Below are positions 1-8,194 of a stretch of DNA of 64,000 nt, piece by piece. This stretch comes from Saccharolobus shibatae B12 (GTDB lineage Archaea; Thermoproteota; Thermoprotei_A; Sulfolobales; Sulfolobaceae). The number at the start of each line of letters is the position of its first letter. The first letter of the stretch is position 1. The notes under the pieces are model-generated. The model was not told where the DNA came from and did no database searches. It was given only the letters and a program-made list of their open reading frames with translations. The position numbers and the translations under genes were made by a program. Location: the NCBI RefSeq assembly GCF_019175345.1, contig NZ_CP077717.1, positions 1,588,001 through 1,652,000 on the forward strand, given 5' to 3'.

Positions 1-47
1 TAAGTAATACTCATAATACAAGAATTTATACCCTAATGACGACACTA
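1..47. repeat. Right end of a truncated MITE
   Basis: The terminal motif TAATGACGACACTA at 34-47 matches the terminal inverted repeat of the complete MITE at 50153-50276, and the preceding AGAATTTATA matches the short elements at 9487-9564 and 49729-49797. The left part of the element lies outside the window. It ends about 90 bases upstream of the first vapB gene. Confidence 0.6.
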
Positions 48-137
48 TCTCCACACTCTCCAAAAATACCCATTAGACTTTTTCTTTCTAACAACTCCCC
101 AATAAGCTTATTACCTATAGCATGTATATAGTATATT

Positions 138-377
138 ATGAAAACCATAATGATAAGGGATGATGTATATAAGAAATTGTTTGAGATTAAAGGTGATAAA
201 AGCTTTAGTGAAGTAATTGAAGAACTGATAAAGGAATCATTAAGTGTGAGAAGGAAAAAGATTGAAAAATACTTTGGGATTCTTAATGAGGAAGAAGCAA
301 GGGAGTTAGCTAAAGAAATTGAGGAAATGAGGAAGAGAACTGATGAAGATATTGCTAGAAAGCTCAGCAATTATTGA
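138..377 (+). CDS. vapB: VapB-type antitoxin (VAPB_antitox/DUF217 family)
   Basis: A 79-residue antitoxin predicted to bind its partner VapC and to repress their shared promoter. The N-terminus (KTIMIRDDVYKKLFEIKGDK) followed by SFSEVIEELI is typical of the VAPB_antitox (DUF217) family common in thermophilic archaea. The C-terminal half, rich in Glu, Lys and Arg, is the part expected to wrap around the toxin. Its last 35 bases overlap the toxin gene, which supports translational coupling. The ATG at 138 is the first start and lies just after an AT-rich stretch, TATATAGTATATT, so it is probably leaderless or nearly so. Confidence 0.85.
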   Translation: MKTIMIRDDVYKKLFEIKGDKSFSEVIEELIKESLSVRRKKIEKYFGILNEEEARELAKEIEEMRKRTDEDIARKLSNY

Positions 378-720
378 GTATTTGAAAGGAAACAAAAAGG
401 CAAAGGAAATTCTAGATAAGGCTGAAGATTTTTATGTTAGCTCATTAAGTGCATATGAGATATTATTAGGTAAAATTAATGAAAATAAAATATTAGATTT
501 TTTATCAGCATTTAAAATTTTAAGCGTTACCTTAAAAGATTCTCTGATAGCCTCAAGGATTTATAAAAGATTGAGAGATAAAGGAATGCTAATAGGATCT
601 TTTGACATATTAATAGCCTCTCAAGCTATCAATAGAGATTTAACCCTTGTAACTAAAGACACAGATTTCCTAAGAGTAAAAGAGGAATATGAAAATCTCA
701 GGTTATTAATGCTTTCATAA
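343..720 (+). CDS. vapC: VapC-type PIN-domain toxin with variant active site
   Basis: A 125-residue PIN-domain protein, expected to be a Mg2+-dependent RNase neutralised by the upstream antitoxin. The PIN acidic positions visible are Glu39 (YEILLG), Asp88 (SFDILIA) and Asp106/Asp108 (TKDTDF). The first position, normally Asp in an LDTSAII-type motif, is Glu6 here (LLESSAIIEYL). Asp to Glu at this metal ligand could weaken or alter catalysis; whether the protein is active cannot be told from sequence. The ATG at 343 lies inside vapB. The length is normal for the family, so there is no other sign of decay. Confidence 0.85.
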   Translation: MKILLESSAIIEYLKGNKKAKEILDKAEDFYVSSLSAYEILLGKINENKILDFLSAFKILSVTLKDSLIASRIYKRLRDKGMLIGSFDILIASQAINRDLTLVTKDTDFLRVKEEYENLRLLMLS

Positions 721-779
721 TTAGATGCAAAGCTAAGGAATTTCTGTTTGAAGATTTAACTCTTTACTTTCAGTACTAA

Positions 780-1013
780 TCAAGTTACTTTACTCTTATT
801 CCCCACAATCTCCTTAATTAAGTTGATAATTTCAGCATGTACAAAGACTTGAGGGAAATTACCGGTAAATTCTTTCTTCTCAGCATCTGCATGTTCTCCT
901 ACAAGCTTTAAGTTCCCTGCTATCTCTTCTATATTAGAGATTATATTCTTTATTTCTTCAATTCTTCCTAGCCTTACATAAACGGGCGATTCACGGATCC
1001 ATTGCGAATTCAA
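780..1013 (-). pseudogene. C-terminal fragment of a GH15 glucoamylase/trehalase-like protein
   Basis: A 77-residue open stretch whose C-terminal half (EFTGNFPQVFVHAEIINLI) matches the end of the alpha/alpha toroid of archaeal GH15 glycoside hydrolases, which typically reads GNFPQxFxHxxLI. The preceding helix pair (VYVRLGRIEEIKNIISNIEE) also fits that domain. A complete enzyme has about 600 residues, so more than 85 per cent is missing and no catalytic Glu is retained. It is probably a remnant left by rearrangement, because degenerate insertion-element sequence lies on its upstream side. Confidence 0.55.
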
Positions 1014-1094
1014 TTTGTTTCTCTAAAACTAGATAAGAATAATTGATTCTACATTTTCGGTAACACTAATAAGGGACGAGCGTGAGGTAATATC

Positions 1095-1325
1095 ATGGAA
1101 CTCATAACTATCGACGAGAAAGCCCTCTACGGCACTCCACTAAGTGATGCCATGAAGGAGCTCGGACAAAACCTCACACTCGTCCCCAATATACTTCCGG
1201 AAAACGCATTATTAAACAAATCGGTCAAGGAGATCGAGAAAATGGCCTTGGAGGAGGCTGAGAAGACTAGCCCAAAGCACCAAAGAGGTAAGGAGAACAG
1301 TTTGTTCTACTTTAACTTAACTTAA
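1095..1325 (+). pseudogene. Unrecognised N-terminal gene fragment
   Basis: An open frame of 76 codons starting MELITIDEKALYGTPL. I do not recognise the family with certainty. The base composition is more GC-rich than the flanks, as in many Sulfolobus IS transposase genes, so it may be a transposase N-terminus. The last ten codons (from about 1301) run into a degenerate repeat that is also present at 3215-3245, so the natural C-terminus has been lost. There is no catalytic motif to confirm a function. Confidence 0.35.
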
Positions 1326-1590
1326 AAGTTTTCATTAAAGCTAGTGCACCTCCTAAACGTATTTCAACGAACGGGAGAAACTCCTCCACCTTTCTGCTCA
1401 ATCCCTTCATCTTCAGTATTCCAGCCAAGGAATTGAAGGATTTAATGAAATCACTCTGGCAATGTCCAGCTTCTTCTCGGACTTAGCACTTTTCAATCAA
1501 CCAGATACAGAATTAAAAAACTTCATCGGTAGTGCTGAAAATCCTGTATAACCGAGGGAAATTAGAATAACTGCTATAGTAATGATTTCC
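1322..1590 (-). pseudogene. Degenerate C-terminal remnant, probably of a transposase
   Basis: Read on the minus strand, two frames give recognisable protein-like stretches: EIITIAVILISLGYTGFSAL, then after stops and shifts LSRKVEEFLPFVEIRLGGAL ending ALMKTFKLS and stop. A more decayed copy lies at 3213-3404 and ends LVNALGLMKTFKLR and stop. Two related decayed copies 1.9 kb apart point to an insertion sequence. The transposase family is not identifiable. Confidence 0.4.
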
Positions 1591-1796
1591 TCTCTCGATA
1601 AATCAAATAAAATTTCAGATGGAAATCTATCACATTTTTAAAGAATGATTGTCTTAATTATAAAATTTTCATTAGATTTGTCTAACTCTATTCCCTATCT
1701 TAAATCAGTGTTGTTTGAGAGTGTTATTATTAAGCTATAAATTTTATATTTCAATATGCTAATCATTGAACTTAGTGCCTAAAGTAGTGTGACTAA

Positions 1797-1845
1797 TATG
1801 TTTTATATAAGAGGCGAAGCATATAGTGCCTTCTATATTATGTTA
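1797..1845. repeat. Partial copy of an SM-like MITE family
   Basis: The segment with TATAAGAGGCGAAGCATATAG resembles the left arm of the larger element at 22205-22510 (ATAAGAGGCGTAGCATATAG). Only one arm is recognisable here. It is located between remnant sequence and the 3' end of the hydroxyacid dehydrogenase gene. Confidence 0.45.
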
Positions 1846-1908
1846 TTACTCTTCATCGACTATATAGCTGTAAATTACTATATATTTTGAAAAACACTGA
1901 AGTATTTA

Positions 1909-2775
1909 TTAAGAAAAATCCTCATATACCTTTATGAGCGCTTGTGTACCTTTTTCTCCCAATCCTTTAGCTACTAGGGCATTATAAAGTTGCAGTGTTA
2001 GTGCTGTACCAAGTAAAGGTACATTTAACCTATTAGCTGTTTCCAATACGTACTTTAGGTCTTTCTTTAAGTGCGCAGCTCTAAATCCGGGCTCAAAATC
2101 CCCTTTCATCATTTTCGGCATGTAGTATTGTACGGTAAAGGAGTTTGCTGCACCAGTTGATAGTACTGTGAAAAGCTTTTCCATGTCTATTCCCGCCTTT
2201 TTGGCTAAGGCCATTGCTTCAGCTACAGCCAACATATTTATTCCAACAACTGTCTGGTTTAATAGCTTGAGCATTTGCCCATTGCCCACTTCCCCTGCAT
2301 GAACTATTGTCTTTCCCATGGCCTCAAATATGGGCTTAACCTTTTGAAAAACCTCATACTTTCCCCCAACCATTATCGTTAATGTACCTTCCCTTGCCCC
2401 CTTATCACCCCCGGTAACTGGTGCATCCAAGAACTCAACACCGTACTTGGCTAATCTCTCGGCGAAATTTCTCGCGTGTTCTGGTGAATTTGTGCTCATG
2501 TCAATAACTATTAAGCCTTGATGTGATCCGTGAATTACACCATTAGGTCCAAAGAGTACTTCCTCAACATCTGGTGCATCGGTAACCATGTCTATTACTA
2601 CATCTGATTTCTCAGCCACTTCCTTTGGCGTATTTCCAATCGGTATGCCAAGTTTTGCGAAGGGTTCTGTCTTACTTTTCGTTCTGTTATAGACTATTAA
2701 TGGGAATCCAGCCTTGTGTATCCTCATTGCCATGGACCCTCCCATTATGCCTAGCCCTATGAAACCAACTCTCAT
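1909..2775 (-). CDS. Beta-hydroxyacid dehydrogenase (3-hydroxyisobutyrate/6-phosphogluconate dehydrogenase family)
   Basis: A 288-residue cytosolic NAD(P)-dependent oxidoreductase of the 3-hydroxyisobutyrate dehydrogenase family. From the start used here, the Rossmann motif GLGIMG is at residues 7-12. NRT after the second beta strand suggests a preference for NADP. The substrate-binding motif DAPVTGG is at 117-123. Lys170 in GQMLKLLNQ is the expected catalytic lysine. A GTG five codons upstream (2790) would also open the frame, but a GGTGA at 2784-2788 sits eight bases before the ATG at 2775, which favours the shorter form. The true substrate could be 3-hydroxyisobutyrate, a tartronate semialdehyde or succinic-semialdehyde-like compound. 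Confidence 0.85.
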   Translation of the reverse strand: MRVGFIGLGIMGGSMAMRIHKAGFPLIVYNRTKSKTEPFAKLGIPIGNTPKEVAEKSDVVIDMVTDAPDVEEVLFGPNGVIHGSHQGLIVIDMSTNSPEHARNFAERLAKYGVEFLDAPVTGGDKGAREGTLTIMVGGKYEVFQKVKPIFEAMGKTIVHAGEVGNGQMLKLLNQTVVGINMLAVAEAMALAKKAGIDMEKLFTVLSTGAANSFTVQYYMPKMMKGDFEPGFRAAHLKKDLKYVLETANRLNVPLLGTALTLQLYNALVAKGLGEKGTQALIKVYEDFS

Positions 2776-2783
2776 ACTTGACT

Positions 2784-2788
2784 TCACC
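2784..2788 (-). promoter_or_regulatory. Ribosome binding site deciding the dehydrogenase start
   Basis: GGTGA (minus strand) lies eight bases before the ATG at 2775. It overlaps the alternative GTG start at 2790, so translation from 2775 is preferred. Confidence 0.6.
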
Positions 2789-3014
2789 ACTTAATAATAT
2801 CCTTAATAGTCTCTAAAGCTTTGTGGTTCAGAAAAAGGTCTCTATGTGTATGGAAGGATTTATCTACCTTGATTGGGAGTTCCTTCTGGGTTGAAAGTAA
2901 CTTTGACATAATATTATCTTATCTAGTTTCTTATTGATATTACTTATGAATTACCGTTTTAATCAACTTGGATAACGTCTCCTGTCCTTTATTTCTCTCT
3001 TTATTCACAGCCCG

Positions 3015-3212
3015 CTAAATTTCATCTATAAAATTGACAAGGTTACCAAGGTCTTTTCTCAACTTATCTATAATTTGAGTTATCTCTTTTTCCTTTTTAA
3101 ACAACGCCTTTATTTTTAAATAATCGGCAGTTGCGATAACGTAACAGTCTGGTAGTGCTATAGCATATTTCTTTTTAATCTCCCCTGCTTCTATAACGAT
3201 TATATTTATTAG
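3015..3212 (-). pseudogene. C-terminal fragment of a VapC PIN-domain toxin
   Basis: The minus strand encodes about 65 residues with AGEIKKKYAIALPDCYVIAT then ADYLKIKALFKKEKEI, the typical second half of a PIN domain with the third acidic residue in ALPD. The N-terminal half, with the first Asp and the Glu, is absent because the frame runs into a degenerate repeat at about 3213. No VapB partner is visible next to it. It is a broken toxin gene. Confidence 0.6.
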
Positions 3213-3404
3213 CAGTTGTTGTTCTACTTTAACGTAACTTAAAAGTTTTCATTAAACCTAGTGCATTAACTAAACACATCTCAACTAATCTGAGGAGTTT
3301 ATCCTCATATTTTTAATTAACTAAACACTAAACTAAAAACCTTATCGGTAGTGCCGGGAATTTTGTATTACCGAGGAAAATTAGAACAACTGCTAAATTA
3401 GGTT
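3213..3404 (-). repeat. Second, more decayed copy of the 1322-1590 remnant
   Basis: Shared blocks include CTTAAAAGTTTTCATTAAA and a CGGTAGTGC/ATTACCGAGG block. On the minus strand it still ends ALGLMKTFKLR and stop. It truncates the VapC fragment beside it. Confidence 0.5.
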
Positions 3405-3598
3405 AATTAATCTTCATAAAGAGAAGACGTTAAACCGATATACTTATATACGTTTTGAATATTGGGAAGAAAATTTATAGCTTGATGATTTCGTTATCCC
3501 CACTCTCATAGAACTTTAGGTATCTTACAGCAGATCTATTAAGAGTTGCTATCCTTTAGATCAAACTATTCTTATCTCTCATAATTTATTTTAGGATA

Positions 3599-3823
3599 TT
3601 AAGACATATCATATATGTTCGCTTTATCTTTAGAGAAGTATAGGAATTCGTCTACGGACATATCTGCCATTCTAGCCGCTTCTCTAAAATTACCCGTTTC
3701 GATGTAGTATTCTAGGGCTATTCTAAGCTTAGGAGGAAGACTTCTAATAAACTCCCAATTGGCAGTACTCCTCCTCACCTGCCTAGCCTCATTTTGCGCT
3801 TTAATCATTTTTTCAATATCCAT
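3599..3823 (-). CDS. Small HTH-like protein, possible orphan antitoxin
   Basis: A 74-residue hypothetical protein. The middle (LPPKLRIALEYYIETGNFRE) followed by AARMADMSVDEFLYF looks like a helix-turn-helix in which AARMADMSVDEF is the recognition segment. The pattern resembles small DNA-binding antitoxins found near PIN-domain genes in Sulfolobus. A truncated VapC lies about 390 bases away on the same strand, but the intervening repeat argues against a current operon. The ATG at 3823 is the only reasonable start. Function is inferred. Confidence 0.55.
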   Translation of the reverse strand: MDIEKMIKAQNEARQVRRSTANWEFIRSLPPKLRIALEYYIETGNFREAARMADMSVDEFLYFSKDKANIYDMS

Positions 3824-4429
3824 AAATGCCTATTCCACAACAACCTATATAGTCTTTTTCATAATAATTGCCAAGTGGATTAGAGGGGATTATCTTAAAT
3901 TTAGCGGAGAGATACTGAGAAATAGGCGAATTTAGGGATTATAAAATTTGTTTGGGGGCAAAAAGCTTCGTCAAGATGGAATCCTATATTTAAATACCTC
4001 CTTTTTCCCCAAACTGTTTTTACTAACTTTAATAAAGCTTCTCAGCCTGATTGATGCTTAATGGGACTGAGGGAGGAGCAACTACCATCGTTTTCCTGCT
4101 CTCTTTTACGGGATCTTGAGACATTCTATAATGGATTCCCTCAAGTGAGGGCTCTCTGACTGCCATGACTGCTCACTAAATGAAATTCCTAATTGATGGT
4201 GGGAAATATGAACGACTCATGTAGGAACTTTCACTTCCAAGGGAGTTAGTTCCATATAACTATTACGGTGATATTATAACCAGGGATTGTAATATATCTT
4301 GATCACTTATAGTAAAAAGCCTAATTATGTGTAGGTGAGCAGAGGTATTTATGTAGTGTTTTTAACAATACTTCATGAAGACGGTACCCGTATAAAAGAT
4401 TTAAATATTACGTATACGTATACTTTACC
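3824..4429. other. Gene-free stretch with remnants
   Basis: No convincing gene was found. At 3848-3866 there is TATAGTCTTTTTCATAATA, the terminal repeat of the MITE at 14638-14776, here as a solo end. A short palindrome CCCTCAAGTGAGGG is at about 4139-4152. The segment 4050-4250 is more GC-rich than its surroundings and may derive from an insertion sequence. Around 4395-4425 there is an AT-rich promoter-like stretch (TTTAAATATTACG) upstream of the second vapB. Confidence 0.4.
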
Positions 4430-4657
4430 ATGGTTAGGGTGACTGAGAAATTCCAGGTAACTATACCGAAAGAGGTTAGGGAGAAAATTAATTTGAAGCC
4501 TAATGAAGAATTTGAGGTTATTGCACTAAATGACAATGAGATTCTATTGAGGAGGAAGGTTAAAAGGGTTAAGAATCCATTGGAAGTCCTTATTGGTAAG
4601 GAGGAAATGAAGGAAGAAATTTCACCAGAGAAGGTGGATGAGTTGGGTGAGGAATGA
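4430..4657 (+). CDS. vapB: VapB antitoxin, AbrB/SpoVT type
   Basis: A 75-residue antitoxin with an N-terminal swapped-hairpin AbrB DNA-binding domain (TEKFQVTIPKEVREKINL, then LKPNEEFEVIALNDNEILLR). The acidic C-terminal tail (EEMKEEISPEKVDELGEE) is the expected toxin-binding part. Its stop codon overlaps the start of vapC as ATGA, so the two are co-translated. TTTAAATA about 35 bases upstream is the probable TATA element. Confidence 0.9.
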   Translation: MVRVTEKFQVTIPKEVREKINLKPNEEFEVIALNDNEILLRRKVKRVKNPLEVLIGKEEMKEEISPEKVDELGEE

Positions 4658-5040
4658 ACTATTTTATAGATAGTAACGTTTTCGTTTATGCTAAAATAAA
4701 TGATAAAAAGTATGGTGGATGTTGCCAAGATATAATAAAGGAAATTTATGAAAAGAAGATTGAAGCAATTATAGACAATGTAATTCTACTGGAAGTAGCT
4801 AATGCGTTAAGGAAATTAGGAGTTAAGGATATTGAAGATGAGATCTTGGCCATACTATCCTTGCCTATAAGGGTGATAGATTTTAAGCAAGAAGATGTAA
4901 TAGAGGCTACAAGAGATCTCTCACTATCGCCTTATGATTCGTTGCATTATATAATTTCAAAGAAATGTAATGCTAAGATAATATCAGCAGATAAGGACTT
5001 CAAAGAAAGAATAGATCCTTGTAATTTCACATTGAACTAA
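4654..5040 (+). CDS. vapC: VapC PIN-domain toxin
   Basis: A 128-residue PIN-domain RNase-type toxin. All four acidic positions are intact: Asp6 (FIDSNVF), Glu47 (LLEVANAL), Asp95 (SPYDSLH) and Asp113 (SADKDF). It overlaps the antitoxin gene by four bases. Unlike the first VapC at 343-720, nothing suggests impaired catalysis. The RNA target is unknown. Confidence 0.9.
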   Translation: MNYFIDSNVFVYAKINDKKYGGCCQDIIKEIYEKKIEAIIDNVILLEVANALRKLGVKDIEDEILAILSLPIRVIDFKQEDVIEATRDLSLSPYDSLHYIISKKCNAKIISADKDFKERIDPCNFTLN

Positions 5041-5213
5041 TAGAAGTAGGTTAAAAACCTACCCCTGCTCGGGTTACAATACATTAATAACACAAGGAAA
5101 ACACTATTATACCTTTCAAAAGAAATTTGCATAATATCGATCTAATTCAATTTAACTAGTTTTATCATTTATCTCAAGAAAAAAGAGATTCCCATAGTGA
5201 CGTAACGGCTTGA

Positions 5214-5357
5214 AGAATAGCTAGGAAGAGGTTGAAAATTCCCTACATAGATCCTTGTAGGTTTTATAAGAAGAGGCCTTTTAACACTGATGATATTTTG
5301 AGAGATGGACTAGAGGATGTTATTAAGGAAGCTGTTAATGTGTTTTTCAATGGATGA
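5214..5357 (+). pseudogene. Short open remnant, unknown
   Basis: An open stretch without an ATG that reads RLKIPYIDPCRFYKKRP followed by FNTDDILRDGLEDVIKEA. The amphipathic C-terminal helix and the codon use look coding, but I do not recognise the family. The 440-base gap between vapC and the PaREP1 gene holds nothing else convincing. Confidence 0.25.
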
Positions 5358-5482
5358 GTGCAGTATTTATCACAATTCTTCTAGGAGGCCTTGTATATCA
5401 CGCCTCTCCCCTTAATTAATAATAGTCTGAAGACTAAGTTTTTTACCAGATTACTAACAGTTTGAATAGACTACTAAACAAA

Positions 5483-5953
5483 CTATTTCCCTATTATATT
5501 TACTACATTATCCAACATTTCCTTAACTTTTCTTAAATGTTCAGTAATGTCTGCAATTGAAAGCTTCGCCTCGTGAAATCCCCATACTTGAAGAATATAG
5601 GCGGAATTCCAACCGTTTAAAACCCAATCTCCTAAATCTTTAGCTAGCCTATTAACTGCTGAAGCTAGCCAATAAGTATACCACCTTCCCTCTTTCAATG
5701 CTTGTTGATATTCCGGAATGTTGAACTTCTCTGCTAGTGCCTTAACGATCTCTTCAGCAGTTTTATAAGCCTTTTCCGAGGCTTGTACCGCATCACCTTT
5801 CTTCAAATAGTCCTCTGTTTCTGCAATGTATTTCTTTGCTAGCTCTATTCTTAAGTTAATTGCCTCCTTAGGATCTTTCCTTGAAATAGCGTCAATTATT
5901 AAGTCGTTAATATCAATATCGTACTCTTTAGCCTTTTTAATTAGTTCCTCCAT
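5483..5953 (-). CDS. PaREP1 family protein
   Basis: A 156-residue all-helical protein with the features of the PaREP1 family found in multiple copies in crenarchaea: KKYIAETEDYLKKGDAVQAS, EKAYKTAEEIVKALAE, GRWYTYWLASAVNRLAKDLG, and a C-terminal coiled stretch. The family is HEPN-like and tetratricopeptide-like in shape; its cellular role is not established, although members often lie in accessory regions near toxin-antitoxin genes, as here. ATG at 5953. Confidence 0.85.
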   Translation of the reverse strand: MEELIKKAKEYDIDINDLIIDAISRKDPKEAINLRIELAKKYIAETEDYLKKGDAVQASEKAYKTAEEIVKALAEKFNIPEYQQALKEGRWYTYWLASAVNRLAKDLGDWVLNGWNSAYILQVWGFHEAKLSIADITEHLRKVKEMLDNVVNIIGK

Positions 5954-6130
5954 GCTTAGAGTATTATATCATGAAATTTTAAAGTGTTATTATGGTATAC
6001 TTCAATTCTCTTTAGCCAACACGGTATAGTTAGGACTTTAAAGACAAGATTTTGAAAATGATGCACATATTTATAGAACTTGTGCCTCAGAATGAAAGTT
6101 TATTGAAATCAAATATTATTAATTATACTT

Positions 6131-6255
6131 AGTAAGTTACTTAAATTTTTATTAAAGTCAGCATTAAACTTATTTTAATCTAATATATGATTTTGAGTTT
6201 AAGGAAGATCAACGGGATTAACATCCTAAGGAAGAAGTTAAACAAATCATTAACT
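6131..6255. repeat. Degenerate copy of the 130-base MITE family
   Basis: Homologous to the elements at 15920-16048, 25191-25320 and 51458-51594. Shared blocks include GTTACTTAAATTTTTAT and GAGTTTAAGGAAGATCAA. It is the most divergent copy. Confidence 0.5.
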
Positions 6256-6320
6256 AATATTCAAATAAAAGGCTACCCCTCAAAGAAGCTTTACGTCTCA
6301 ATTTTGGAGTGTGGTCAACG

Positions 6321-6693
6321 ATTTTGTTAATTCAGTATAAATCATTTAAAGCATAAATCTAGTTTAGGACATTTGACTTTTCATTGTAAATTCACTATAT
6401 TTCAAAAATTATGACGAATTCAATTAAGTAAAGACGGTTCATGTAGGGAATACATCCTTAATCGTGTTAACACTTTTTTCACAAATTATACTCCCTGAGA
6501 CTTTAAAGGGCAAGACTTTCTCCCTAATATAAGGAAAGGTTTTTGTGTAATTTTAGAAATGTCGTTGCCCTTTAGACTATAAGCAAGTATACAACTATCA
6601 GTGTATCCTTGAATCCCCTTGCTAACGGATAAATCTTGTGGTGAATCGAAACTAGATTTATACTATTTATGATTTATACTGAATTAACAAAAT
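6321..6693. repeat. Element with about 45-base terminal inverted repeats
   Basis: ATTTTGTTAATTCAGTATAA plus following bases at 6321-6365 are found inverted at 6648-6693. The 25-base core ending ATAAATCAT is identical in both arms, with a second matching block TAAATCTAGTTT. The element has no gene and carries the 104-base repeat 6488-6591 nested inside it. Confidence 0.7.
6488..6591. repeat. 104-base repeat, near-identical copy at 25072-25175
   Basis: I count two base differences from the copy at 25072-25175. Both ends carry an imperfect inverted repeat (TATACTCCCTGAGACTTTAA against TATACTTGCTTATAGTCTAA, both followed by AGGGCAA). It is non-coding and is probably a recently active MITE. Confidence 0.75.
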
Positions 6694-6895
6694 TGTTACC
6701 TATATACTGATACGATTCATTAAAGATATCTAATTTGGACACGTTTATATTCGATATTTATTAAAGAAGGATAGATTTTCACGTAACTACTTATAAAGAA
6801 TTATAGAGTATAGGAATTCTTCGCTAAATGCTACATATTAAGCTTCCCTCAATTTTTCATAAAAAACTATTTTCCCTCTATTTCCAACTATACTT

Positions 6896-7321
6896 GTGAG
6901 TGGAAATAGGGTTAGATTACTTAAAAAGAGAGCGTTACGCTTTTTAGATGAAGCAAAAAGAGATCTTAACGAAGGGTATTATGATATAGGTGCCTTTCAT
7001 GTGGAGCAAGCATTACAATTATATGTTAAAGCTGTTATCTTTGAACTTTTCGGAAAGGAGTATGAAGGACATGGAATAAGAGAATTGATAAGCTATTTAT
7101 CAAAGCTACTTAAGGAAAACGCATATGAAGATTTAGCTAAAAAGATTAACGAATTAATTGCAGAATATAGGCAACAGTTGATAGCTATTGAGGATGCTTA
7201 CATAGATTCCAGGTATGAGAGCATCGAATACGAAAGTGAGGATTTAAAACCCTTAATTGAAGTCACAGAAATTATAGTAAAATTCTTGGAGGAGGTGGTA
7301 AAGATTGTCAAGTTGGGTTAA
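6896..7321 (+). CDS. HEPN-domain protein of a HEPN/MNT pair
   Basis: A 141-residue all-helical HEPN-domain protein. Typical features are RALRFLDEAKRDLNEGYYDI, GAFHVEQALQLYVKAVIFEL, a GHGIRELISYL segment, and DAYIDSRY near the C-terminus in the region of the HEPN catalytic motif. In HEPN/MNT systems the HEPN protein is commonly the RNase toxin and the nucleotidyltransferase its antidote. The 3' end overlaps the MNT gene by 17 bases. The start is GTG at 6896; no strong ribosome site precedes it, so it may be leaderless. Confidence 0.85.
   Translation: MSGNRVRLLKKRALRFLDEAKRDLNEGYYDIGAFHVEQALQLYVKAVIFELFGKEYEGHGIRELISYLSKLLKENAYEDLAKKINELIAEYRQQLIAIEDAYIDSRYESIEYESEDLKPLIEVTEIIVKFLEEVVKIVKLG
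7291..7298 (+). promoter_or_regulatory. Strong ribosome binding site for the MNT gene
   Basis: GGAGGTGG inside the end of the HEPN gene, six bases before the TTG at 7305. It supports the unusual TTG start and translational coupling of the pair. Confidence 0.65.
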
Positions 7322-7649
7322 GTTCAGATTTTCGCATTTAAAGAGGTGGAGAGAGTATGCTGAGAAAGTAGCTAAGGCTACTAAAGATTTGGAGCCTAAC
7401 TCTGAAGTTTACATTATAGGTGGTGTTGCAGAAGATAGGATAACAGTGCTCAGCGACATCGATATACTTATAATAATAAAAAGGAAATTAAACAATAAAG
7501 AGAGAAAGAAGTTAAGAGAAGCAATCCTATTAAGAGCTATGGATTCCTACAATTTACCTTTTGACGCACCAGTTGAAATCCACTTAGAGGACGAAGATGA
7601 GACTAAGAGGTTTTTCGAACTATCTAAAAAAGCAATAAAAATATTGTAA
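7305..7649 (+). CDS. Minimal nucleotidyltransferase (MNT), HEPN partner
   Basis: A 114-residue nucleotidyltransferase-fold protein with YIIGGVAEDRITVLSDIDIL: the Gly-Gly helix-capping motif followed by Asp-x-Asp. A third acid (EIHLEDED) follows near residue 96. In characterised HEPN/MNT systems the MNT protein modifies or binds HEPN and neutralises it. It starts at TTG 7305, supported by a strong upstream GGAGGTGG, and overlaps the HEPN gene. Confidence 0.85.
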   Translation: MSSWVKFRFSHLKRWREYAEKVAKATKDLEPNSEVYIIGGVAEDRITVLSDIDILIIIKRKLNNKERKKLREAILLRAMDSYNLPFDAPVEIHLEDEDETKRFFELSKKAIKIL

Positions 7650-7739
7650 TAATTAAGGGATTTAAGATATTTTAATATAAAAATAACAGTAAAGCGAAAT
7701 TCTCCAAAAAATCCAGAATATTATATAAAATGAAGAACC

Positions 7740-7850
7740 ATAGTCTTTTTCTTCCCACGGTTACAAACTTATGTCTGTAAGAGACGAAGCGTGCAGTACC
7801 TAGTAAATGCTAAGGGGAAGTGACATTTGTTACTACAAAATACACAGCGT
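7740..7850 (-). repeat. SM-like MITE copy, partial
   Basis: The reverse complement of this segment (ACAAATGTCACTTCCCC, then GCATTTACTAGG and CGTCTCTTACAGACATAAG) aligns with the right arm of the element at 22205-22510. The outer TAGTCTTTTTC end at 7741 matches the terminal repeat of the MITE at 14638-14776. Confidence 0.5.
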
Positions 7851-8045
7851 TTATTGAGATGGAGCTAGCATGTGTTACAAGATGCGCGTATAAGATGTGC
7901 AGGGCATAATAATAAAATAAAACCAATTTTTTATATCTACTATTATGAAAAATTATAATGACAATAAAAATAGAGTCTTTGAGTTTTACGGAAGAATGGA
8001 GGAAAGATTACTAGGTCTAAAGTGAAATTCGCTTGTGATTAGCTA

Positions 8046-8162
8046 TTAGCCGAATTGGAAAAAGAAGGAACAATAACGATAAAGAAACGGAAGAATGATC
8101 CAATCATAATATTGAATGAACAAGCGAAAGTAGAGGAAGAAGAGGGCGAAGATATCGTATAG
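8046..8162 (+). pseudogene. Short coding remnant, unknown
   Basis: A 38-codon open stretch, LAELEKEGTITIKKRKNDPI followed by IILNEQAKVEEEEG. A preceding stretch in another frame (FEFYGRMEERLLGLK) may belong to the same broken gene. The acidic tail resembles VapB-like or winged-helix proteins, but the evidence is thin. It ends 33 bases upstream of the E3 gene. Confidence 0.25.
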
Positions 8163-8194
8163 TATTTATATTCGAGAAATTGAAGAATAATATT

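Noticed and set aside
26-370. A 114-codon open frame on the minus strand across the first vapB
   Set aside because: It is antisense to vapB, has low-complexity Ser/Leu/Ile content and no recognisable motif.
4408-4728. A minus-strand frame of 106 codons over the second vapBC pair
   Set aside because: It is the reverse of real VapB and VapC codons; the plus-strand genes show clear AbrB and PIN motifs.
6488-6591. The 104-base repeat considered as part of a CRISPR array or as a small RNA gene
   Set aside because: There are only two distant copies, no regular spacing and no cas genes; inverted ends fit a MITE.
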